DNA from: Hypericibacter sp050729195
Lineage (GTDB): Bacteria > Pseudomonadota > Alphaproteobacteria > Dongiales > Dongiaceae
Direction: 5' to 3'
Assembly (NCBI RefSeq): GCF_050729195.1
Contig: NZ_JBOHKS010000205.1
Location: forward strand, 1-10,994
Length of the DNA: 10,994 bases
Shown: positions 6,001 through 10,994 of the stretch, in pieces
Layout of the letters: each line of letters starts with the position of its first letter
Position numbering within the stretch: position 1 is the first letter of the stretch
Position numbers and translations under genes: made by a program
The notes under the pieces: generated by a model
The model's database searches: none
Told to the model about the DNA's origin: nothing
Seen by the model: only the letters and a program-made list of their open reading frames with translations

Positions 6001-7188
6001 TCAGAAACGCCCTTCGCCGGTGGAGCGGATGCGACCGACCTCGAGATGGGCGCGATTGAGCACGGGCGGCATCAGGAGATTGGCGAACTGTTTGGCTTCG
6101 GCTGCCGACACCAGCTTGAGGCGGCGCAGGGTCTGCGCCATCGCCGCTTCGGCTGCGCGTCCGGCCCCATCGTCGGCCTTGATCGCCACGCCGAGGCCGA
6201 GGCTGGGAAGGATCGCGGCATAGACGCCCTCGGCCCCGCCCTTGAGCACGAAGCGATTCTTGAAGACCGCCATCGTGCTCGAGCCGAAGCGGCCGGTGCC
6301 GCCGAGCAGCATCGGCCAAGCCATGATCGCCGAGACGATGCGCTTGCAGGCATTGGCGCGGTCGGCCGAGAGCTTGCGCGGATCGGCCATCCTCGCGAGC
6401 CCGTGGGCCATGGCGCGCAACGGCATGCCCAGCACCGGAATGCCGCAGCCGTCGATACCGCGGGGGCTCCGGGTCAGATCGACGCCGGTCATTTCCGACA
6501 TCGCCTGGGTCACGCGCTGCTGCACCGGATGCTCGTAGCGGATATAGCCTTTGGTCGGCTCGCCTTCATGGCGCGCGGTGGTGAGGAAGCCCGAATGCTT
6601 GCCCGAGCAGTTGTTGTAGATCGCGGTGATGTCGCCACCATTGGCGACGAGCTGCAGCATGGTCGGCTCGTGATAGGGCAGATGCGCGCCGCATTCGAGA
6701 TCGGCGATCTCGCAGCCGATGCGCGCGAGCCAATCATGGACCCGGTCGGTATGCTGCGGCTCGCCGTTATGCGAGGCGCAGGCGAGCGCGATCTCGGGCT
6801 CGCCCAGCTTGAACGCGTCGGCGGCACCCGTCTCGAGCAGCGGCAGGGCCTGGAACGGCTTGATCGCGGAGCGCCCGTAGATCGGCCGCTCGATGTCGCC
6901 CCAGCTTTCGACCAGCTTGCCGCCGGCATCGACGACGGCCACCGCGACGCGATGACGGCTCTCGACCATCTCGCCGCGCGTGACCTCGATCAGCACCGGG
7001 TTGGCGGGCGGTTTCTGATCGGCGGATGCCGGCCGGGAGGCCCGCGGTTGCACCACCGGCGTCGCGACCGATTTGATCTTGGTCTTCGCCTTGGCTTTGA
7101 CCTTGGTCTTTGCCCGGCTCTTGCCGCCGGCCGCCCGTTTCGCATTCGCGTTGCGACCGGCGGTCTTGCGGGCCGCTTTGCGTGCCAT
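6001..7188 (-). CDS. L-asparaginase, Rhizobium etli type, with Lys/Ala-rich N-terminal extension
   Basis: A 395-residue protein from ATG 7188 whose catalytic part begins at ANPVLIEVTRGEMVESRHR. Numbered from an upstream in-frame TTG at 7251, key residues are Ser128 and Lys131 (GRSAIKPFQ), Ser160 (ASHNGE), Cys215 and Lys218 (NNCSGKHSGF), Cys269 (GIDGCGIP) and Lys337 (VLKGGAEG). The Ser-Ser spacing of 32 and Cys-Cys spacing of 54 equal those recalled for R. etli asparaginase ReAV, a zinc-binding enzyme with two Ser-Lys pairs. It should hydrolyse L-asparagine to aspartate and ammonia. The 60 or so residues before the core are basic and repetitive (KTKVKAKAKTKIK), which is unusual for the family. 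No clear ribosome site separates ATG 7188 from TTG 7251. It is the first gene of a minus-strand operon. Confidence 0.88.
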   Translation of the reverse strand: MARKAARKTAGRNANAKRAAGGKSRAKTKVKAKAKTKIKSVATPVVQPRASRPASADQKPPANPVLIEVTRGEMVESRHRVAVAVVDAGGKLVESWGDIERPIYGRSAIKPFQALPLLETGAADAFKLGEPEIALACASHNGEPQHTDRVHDWLARIGCEIADLECGAHLPYHEPTMLQLVANGGDITAIYNNCSGKHSGFLTTARHEGEPTKGYIRYEHPVQQRVTQAMSEMTGVDLTRSPRGIDGCGIPVLGMPLRAMAHGLARMADPRKLSADRANACKRIVSAIMAWPMLLGGTGRFGSSTMAVFKNRFVLKGGAEGVYAAILPSLGLGVAIKADDGAGRAAEAAMAQTLRRLKLVSAAEAKQFANLLMPPVLNRAHLEVGRIRSTGEGRF

Positions 7189-7262
7189 CGCCCGAAACCG
7201 TTTCCATTGACCCGAGGGCGCCACCTTGCCTTGGGCGCGCGGCCCATGCAACCTTCGCCGCC

Positions 7263-7814
7263 ATGCGTGGTTATTTCGGCATCGGCATCGAAGGCGTCAG
7301 CAAGCCGATGAATCTCGGCAGCCTGATGCGCACGGCCCATGCCTTCGGCGCCAGCTTCTGCTTCGCCATCGGCGCGGTGTTCGACACGCGCGAGGCGCGC
7401 CTGGCCGATACGTCAGACGCCCTGCAGAGCCTGCCCTTCCACGACTATCCGGACCTCGAGGCCTTCCAATTGCCGAAGGGCTGCCAACTGGTCGGGTTGG
7501 AATTCATCGAGGATGCGGTCGAGCTGCCGAGCTTTCGCCATCCGACGCGCGCCGCCTATGTGATGGGGGCCGAACGCGACGATCTTTCGCCCGCACTCCT
7601 CGCGCGCTGCGACCATGTCGTGAAGATCCCGACGCAGTTCTGCGTCAACGTCGCGATGGCGGGCGCCCTGGTCATGTATGACCGGATGATCTCGCGGGGA
7701 CGCTTCGCGGAACGGCCGGTGCGCGCCGGCGGTCCGAAGGAACCGCAGACCCCGCACCGCCATGGCGAGCCGATCTGGAAACAGAAGCAGCGAACGCGCT
7801 TGCTGAAACCCTAA
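7263..7814 (+). CDS. SpoU/TrmH-family RNA ribose 2'-O-methyltransferase
   Basis: A 183-residue SPOUT enzyme of minimal length, without an N-terminal RNA-binding extension. Motif 1 is NLGSLMRTAHAFGA (residues 17-30) with Asn17 and the catalytic Arg23, motif 2 is YVMGAERDDLS (99-109), and motif 3 is KIPTQFCVNVAMAGALVMYD (121-140) with Asn129. These form the knotted SAM-binding site. The target is probably tRNA or rRNA ribose, but which nucleotide is unknown. The C-terminal tail is basic and Gln/Lys-rich (WKQKQRTRLLK), plausibly RNA-contacting. The start at ATG 7263 fits the family opening YFGIGIEGVSKPMN; an open frame from 7110 lies over the asparaginase gene and is not used. It is divergent from the asparaginase with 74 bp between. 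Confidence 0.88.
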   Translation: MRGYFGIGIEGVSKPMNLGSLMRTAHAFGASFCFAIGAVFDTREARLADTSDALQSLPFHDYPDLEAFQLPKGCQLVGLEFIEDAVELPSFRHPTRAAYVMGAERDDLSPALLARCDHVVKIPTQFCVNVAMAGALVMYDRMISRGRFAERPVRAGGPKEPQTPHRHGEPIWKQKQRTRLLKP

Positions 7815-8068
7815 GAGGGTCGCTCCGGATAGGGCGTTGTTAAGAATAAATTAACCAGACTCAACGCCTTCTGGGTGGGTTCGCAGGAAATGCGCGAACG
7901 ACCGGGTGTTTTCCGCCGAAATATGGTTAATTTGCTTCGCTTGCTCTTGCAGCTTTCCGCGAATTGCCCTAAATGGGCGACCACGGAAAGACTACAACCT
8001 GTTGTCATTTAAGGCAAATTTTAGGCAGCCCTCCGGGCGGGCAGCGCGAAGCTAGGTAGGTGATCGGT
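7815..8068. other. 254-bp AT-richer intergenic region with several inverted repeats
   Basis: No open reading frame of note is seen here. Reading along the plus strand there are four inverted-repeat structures: GGCGTTG/CAACGCC (7833-7839 with 7862-7868), GTTCGC/GCGAAC (7879-7899), CTTTCCG/CGGAAAG (7953-7990) enclosing GCCC-taaat-GGGC (7966-7978), and ACAAC-ct-GTTGT (7994-8005). A short GCCC-tcc-GGGC (8028-8038) follows. Base composition is clearly lower in GC than the flanking genes. The first repeat could serve as terminator for the SpoU gene, although no U-tract follows. The rest may be a leader of the IalB-like gene or an unannotated small RNA. Confidence 0.55.
7840..7856 (+). promoter_or_regulatory. 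Candidate CtrA-binding site (TTAA-N7-TTAACC)
   Basis: The sequence TTAAGAATAAATTAACC matches the full CtrA consensus TTAA-N7-TTAACC exactly, including spacing. It lies in the loop of the GGCGTTG/CAACGCC repeat. A GACTC, an instance of the CcrM methylation site GANTC, follows at 7858-7862. A half-site in reverse, GGTTAA, is at 7925-7930. CtrA is the cell-cycle and motility response regulator of alphaproteobacteria. The site is 213 bp upstream of the IalB-like start, so the regulated promoter is uncertain. Confidence 0.5.
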
Positions 8069-8587
8069 ATGAAACGCCTCGTGTCGTTCCTTTTTGCTTG
8101 CGGTCTGGTTGCCGCGGTTTCCGCGCAACCCGCCCTGGCCCAAGAGCCCAAGCAAATCGGCAAGTTCGGCTCCTGGACCGCGATGACTTTCCAGGAAGAC
8201 GGGCATACCGCCTGCTACGTGATGAGCCAACCAACCCGCAAAGAGGGAAATTATACCCGCCGCGGCGAGGTCTATCTTTTGATTACGCATCGGCCGGCGC
8301 AGAAGTCGACCGGCGTGGTGAGCTTCGCCGCTGGTTACGACTACAAGCCCGATGGACAGGTCAAAGTCGATGTCGATGGCACCGGCTTCGATCTTTTCAC
8401 CAAGGACGATACCGCCTGGGCCCGCGATGGCGACGATGCCAAAATCGTCGATGCCATGGTCAAGGGCACGACCCTCGCTATCAGCGGCGAATCCTCGCGC
8501 GGCACGAAGACGGTCGATACCTATTCGCTGACCGGCTTCGGCAAGGCGCTCCAGGCCATCAACAAGGCCTGCGAAGTCGGCGGCTGA
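8069..8587 (+). CDS. Invasion-associated locus B (IalB) family exported protein
   Basis: A 172-residue periplasmic protein. The signal peptide is MKRLVSFLFACGLVAAVSAQ followed by PALA, with likely cleavage after Ala24. The mature part has the family pattern IGKFGSWTAMTF (residues 30-41), Cys49 in ACYV, a beta-rich middle, and the terminal YSLTGFGKALQAINKAC (152-168). Cys49 and Cys168 probably form a disulfide. The start at ATG 8069 is supported by GGTAGGTG a few bases upstream; an in-frame GTG at 8060 would only add MIG. IalB was named from Bartonella, but homologues are common in free-living alphaproteobacteria with no proven role, so the name should not be read as evidence of pathogenicity. 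Confidence 0.86.
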   Translation: MKRLVSFLFACGLVAAVSAQPALAQEPKQIGKFGSWTAMTFQEDGHTACYVMSQPTRKEGNYTRRGEVYLLITHRPAQKSTGVVSFAAGYDYKPDGQVKVDVDGTGFDLFTKDDTAWARDGDDAKIVDAMVKGTTLAISGESSRGTKTVDTYSLTGFGKALQAINKACEVGG

Positions 8588-8592
8588 GGGAG

Positions 8593-8616
8593 CGCCGGGT
8601 TCGTCAGGACCCGGCG
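8593..8616 (+). terminator. GC-rich hairpin after the IalB-like gene
   Basis: Perfect 8-bp inverted repeat CGCCGGGT / ACCCGGCG with an 8-nt loop, beginning 5 bp after the stop codon of the IalB-like gene. No run of T follows, so it may be a weak terminator, an RNA 3'-end stabiliser or an attenuator before the creatininase-like gene. Confidence 0.45.
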
Positions 8617-8668
8617 ACAATGCCGACGACAGCCAATGTCGGCCGAGGAGCGGAAGCGGTCAAAGATC

Positions 8669-9478
8669 ATGCATCGCCGATGGGTCGGATTGATCTGCCT
8701 CCTCCTGATCGGGATCGCATCCGCGGCTCGCGCTGAAACACCCGACAGCGTATTTCTCGAAGAACTGACCTGGACCGAGCTGCGCGATCAGATTGCGGCC
8801 GGCAAGACCACGATCATCCTGCCGGTCGGCGGGACCGAGCAGAGCGGTCCGGCGATGGCGCTCGGCAAGCATAATCACCGGGCGGTCCTGCTTTCCGAGA
8901 AGATCGCGCGGCGGCTCGGCAACGCGCTGGTGGCGCCCGTCATCGCCTATGTGCCGGAAGGCACGATCGATCCGCCGACCGCGCATATGCGCTTTCCCGG
9001 CACGATCACCGTTCCCGACGACGTCTTCGAGAAGACGCTCGAATATGCGGCCCGCAGCTTCAAGCTGCATGGCTTCCGGGACATCGTTTTCCTGGGCGAT
9101 CATGGCGGTTATCAAAAGGATGAGACGGTCGTGGCCGATCGTCTCAATCGCGAATGGGCCAAGACGCCGGTGCGCGTCCATGCGCTGATCGAGTATTACG
9201 ACATCACGCAGACGGATTATGTGAAGGCGCTCGAGGCCCGCGGCTACAGCGCGGAGGAAATCGGGACCCATGCGGGGCTCGCCGATACCTCGCTCACGCT
9301 GGCACTGGATCCGAGCCTGGTCCGCCTCGACCAGCTCCAGGCTGGGACAAAATTCGAACGCGCCGACGGGGTTTATGGCGATCCGCGGCGATCGAGCGCC
9401 GAGCTCGGCCAGATCGGTGTGGATCTGATTGTCGCACGCACGGTGAAGGACATCGCCAACGCGGTACAAGAGCGCTAG
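8669..9478 (+). CDS. Exported creatininase-family protein with altered metal-ligand positions
   Basis: A 269-residue protein from ATG 8669 with a signal peptide (MHRRWVGLICLLLIGIASAA then RA, cleavage after Ala22). An alternative ATG at 8636 adds 11 charged residues; GGAAG at 8652-8656 favours the later start only weakly. The creatininase fold is shown by LPVGGTEQSGPAMALGKHNH (51-70), VPEGTIDPPTAHMRFPGTI (95-113), FLGDHGGYQ (141-149), THAGLADTSL (200-209) and GVYGDPRRSSAELG (234-247). Against Pseudomonas creatininase, Glu34 is kept as Glu57 and His120 as His145. His36 is Ser59, Asp45 is His68 and Glu122 is Gly147. Relatives include amidohydrolases and the mycofactocin protease MftE. Substrate and metal are therefore uncertain, and export is unusual. 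It follows the IalB-like gene by 81 bp. Confidence 0.82.
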   Translation: MHRRWVGLICLLLIGIASAARAETPDSVFLEELTWTELRDQIAAGKTTIILPVGGTEQSGPAMALGKHNHRAVLLSEKIARRLGNALVAPVIAYVPEGTIDPPTAHMRFPGTITVPDDVFEKTLEYAARSFKLHGFRDIVFLGDHGGYQKDETVVADRLNREWAKTPVRVHALIEYYDITQTDYVKALEARGYSAEEIGTHAGLADTSLTLALDPSLVRLDQLQAGTKFERADGVYGDPRRSSAELGQIGVDLIVARTVKDIANAVQER

Positions 9479-9515
9479 CGTCCCGCGCTACAACAGACCC
9501 TGGCGGCGCATCGCC

Positions 9516-10730
9516 ATGGCGCAATCCTTCATGTCGAAAATGAATAATCCGCAATCTTTCATCGGTCGCACCGCACTCATCGCGCTTGGCGTCGTCGTCC
9601 TGGCGAGCCTCGCCGCCGGCGCCGCTTGGGCGCGGCCCGAGATCCAGACCGTCCCCGGCATGGCGCCCGTGGTCGATCCCGACAATCTCTACAGCGAGGC
9701 CGGCGCCAATCTGTTCAATCCGGCGACGGCCGGCGCGCTGTCGCGGGTTTATGTTCCCAACCGGCGCTCCAACAGCGTCGATGTGATCGATCCGGCGACG
9801 CGCAAGGTCATCGACAGCTTCAAGGTCGGAATCAGCCCGCAGCATATCGTGCCGTCCTGGGACCTGAAGACTCTCTGGGTCGTCAATAACGGGCATGAGA
9901 ACCGCAAGGGCATCGATGGCAGCGTCACGCCGATCAATCCCTTGACCGGCAAGCCGGGTCCCGAGATCCCGGTCGAGGATCCCTACAATCTCTATTTCAC
10001 GCCCGACGGCAGCTCCGCGATCGTGGTGGCCGAGATGCATAAGCGGCTCGACTTCCGCGATCCGCATACGATGAAACTGCAGATGTCGCTGGAGACGCCC
10101 GACTGCAACGGCATCAACCACGCCGATTTCTCGATCGACGGGCGCTACGCGATCTTCACCTGCGAGTTCGACGGCACGGTGGCGAAGATCGACATGGTCG
10201 ATCGCAAGGTGCTGGGTTATCTGGCGCTGCCGCGATCGAAGCATGGCATGCCGCAGGACATCCGCATCTCGCCGGACGGCAAGCTGTTCTATGTCGCCGA
10301 CATGCATATCGGCGGGGTCTATGTCATCGACGGCGCCAGCTTCACCGTGGTGGGCTTCATCGCGACCGGGCCCGGTACCCATGGCCTCTATCCCAGCCGC
10401 GACGGGACCAAGCTTTACGTCTCCAATCGCGGCAGCGGCATGGTCTTCGCCAAGCCGCATGGCGAGGGCAGCATCAGCGTGATCGATTTCGCGACCCGGA
10501 AGGTCGTCGCCAACTGGCCGGTTCCCGGCGGCGGCAGCCCCGACATGGGCAATGTCTCGGCCGACGGCTCGCATCTCTGGCTCTCGGGCCGGTTCGACGA
10601 TGTGGTCTATGACATCGACACGGCGACCGGGGCCATCACGCAGATCAAGGTCGGGCGCGAGCCCCATGGGCTCACGGTATGGCCGCAGCCCGGCCGCTAT
10701 TCCTTGGGCCATACCGGCAATATGCGCTGA
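9516..10730 (+). CDS. Exported YVTN/YncE-type beta-propeller protein
   Basis: A 404-residue protein whose N-terminus carries one hydrophobic segment (ALIALGVVVLASLAAGAAWA, residues 20-39) with a probable signal cleavage after Ala39. The rest is a series of blade repeats such as RVYVPNRRSNSVDVIDPATR (77-96), VPSWDLKTLWVVNN (112-125), HADFSIDGRYAIFTCEFDG (202-220), IRISPDGKLFYVADMHIGGV (249-268) and KLYVSNRGSGMVF (299-311). Histidines recur near blade starts (PQH, NNGH, NH, SKHG, GTHGL, EPHGL), and there are two cysteines, Cys197 and Cys216. The fold is that of cytochrome d1-like or YncE propellers; no haem-binding CxxCH motif is present. In-frame ATGs at 9531 and 9540 are alternative starts, and no good ribosome site is seen. 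It begins 37 bp after the creatininase-like stop. Confidence 0.84.
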   Translation: MAQSFMSKMNNPQSFIGRTALIALGVVVLASLAAGAAWARPEIQTVPGMAPVVDPDNLYSEAGANLFNPATAGALSRVYVPNRRSNSVDVIDPATRKVIDSFKVGISPQHIVPSWDLKTLWVVNNGHENRKGIDGSVTPINPLTGKPGPEIPVEDPYNLYFTPDGSSAIVVAEMHKRLDFRDPHTMKLQMSLETPDCNGINHADFSIDGRYAIFTCEFDGTVAKIDMVDRKVLGYLALPRSKHGMPQDIRISPDGKLFYVADMHIGGVYVIDGASFTVVGFIATGPGTHGLYPSRDGTKLYVSNRGSGMVFAKPHGEGSISVIDFATRKVVANWPVPGGGSPDMGNVSADGSHLWLSGRFDDVVYDIDTATGAITQIKVGREPHGLTVWPQPGRYSLGHTGNMR

Positions 10731-10919
10731 AGCCTGCCCCGGCCTGGGCTTGAATAAGCCTCTGACCGGCCTAACCTTTCAGGCGGGCCCGGCTGCCTTG
10801 CCTGCGGCCATGGAACGCGGGGGCCGAGCCATCGCGCCATGGACCCCCTGGGCCCCCGGGTGATAAGACAGGCCGGCTTTCCTGGCCCTGCATCGCCGCA
10901 AGAGTATGATCCGACGCCC
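10731..10919. other. 189-bp non-coding gap with inverted repeats
   Basis: I see no gene here. A small hairpin GGCTT-gaat-AAGCC (10747-10760) lies 17 bp after the propeller stop and may be a terminator without a U-tract. An imperfect dyad, CCATGGAACGCG (10808-10819) with CGCGCCATGG (10833-10842), and the GC-rich run ACCCCCTGGGCCCCCGGG (10843-10860) follow. A TATGAT at 10905-10910 resembles a -10 box, but no matching -35 is found at the right spacing. Confidence 0.4.
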
Positions 10920-10994
10920 ATGAGCACGACCGCGCATGCCCTGAACTTCGCGCCGCCCGCCGCCCCCGCGGACGGGCGCCGGAATCTCGTGGGT
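10920..10994 (+). CDS. Start of an unidentified gene (25 codons, runs off window)
   Basis: An open frame from ATG 10920 to the window end reads MSTTAHALNFAPPAAPADGR then RNLVG. The Ala/Pro-rich lead and the basic residues before a hydrophobic start would suit the N-terminus of a transporter or other membrane protein, but too little is visible to identify it. There is no clear ribosome-binding site, so the start and even the reality of the gene are tentative. Confidence 0.4.
   Translation, partial: MSTTAHALNFAPPAAPADGRRNLVG

Noticed and set aside
5104..7311. A 735-codon open frame on the plus strand opposite the quinone reductase and asparaginase genes
   Set aside because: Its translation is low-complexity Asp/His/Arg/Gly-rich with no family signature, while the opposite strand encodes two proteins with intact motifs. 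It is a GC-rich antisense shadow.
7811..8008. A 65-codon minus-strand frame in the structured intergenic region
   Set aside because: No ribosome-binding site, no recognisable domain, and it overlaps the inverted repeats and CtrA box. It is most likely a chance frame.
8660..9469. A 269-codon minus-strand frame opposite the creatininase-like gene
   Set aside because: The plus strand carries the signal peptide and creatininase signatures. The antisense translation shows none.
9294..10712. A 472-codon minus-strand open frame opposite the propeller gene
   Set aside because: The plus strand shows a signal peptide and repeated propeller blades. The antisense frame has the His/Asp/Ala-rich composition typical of shadows of GC-rich genes.

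Overview
The window is GC-rich, densely coding chromosomal DNA and most likely comes from an alphaproteobacterium, plausibly of the Rhodospirillales type. Supporting this are a DUF1127 protein, an IalB-family exported protein, a Rhizobium etli-type asparaginase, a Sinorhizobium-type phospholipid methyltransferase homologue, a dispersed palindromic repeat of the kind common in this class, and an exact match to the CtrA consensus (TTAA-N7-TTAACC) followed by a GANTC (CcrM) site. No tRNA, rRNA, CRISPR array, insertion sequence or prophage gene was recognised. The assignment rests on family recognition by eye, without any database search.

Left part (1-2010, all minus strand): a nitrile hydratase/thiocyanate hydrolase-type operon whose beta subunit is split into two genes (beta-N, then beta-C, overlapping by ATGA). 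It is followed by the alpha-type subunit, which runs off the window before its metal-binding motif. A good sigma70-like promoter (TTGCGT-17-TGTAAT) precedes it. Upstream lies a GcvA-type LysR regulator in the same orientation.

Middle left (2011-3070): divergent from the LysR gene is a likely two-gene operon, a small DUF1127 protein and a DinB-family protein. It ends in a compound palindromic repeat that separates it from the convergent minus-strand block.

Middle (3071-7188, minus strand): transcribed from right to left are an R. etli-type L-asparaginase with an unusual Lys/Ala-rich N-terminal tail, a zinc-free NAD(P)H:quinone oxidoreductase (3 bp apart), a two-domain SAM methyltransferase of unknown substrate (20 bp apart), and then a PmtA-like methyltransferase with its own promoter. 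The first three look like one operon.

Right (7263-10994, plus strand): a SpoU-type RNA methyltransferase is divergent from the asparaginase. Then comes a 254-bp AT-richer intergenic region with a CtrA box and several nested inverted repeats, and after it three consecutive genes for exported proteins: IalB-like, creatininase-like with altered metal-ligand positions, and a YVTN/YncE-type beta-propeller. A 189-bp non-coding gap with inverted repeats precedes the first 25 codons of a further gene. The structured CtrA-box region and the exported creatininase/propeller pair are the least ordinary parts of the window.
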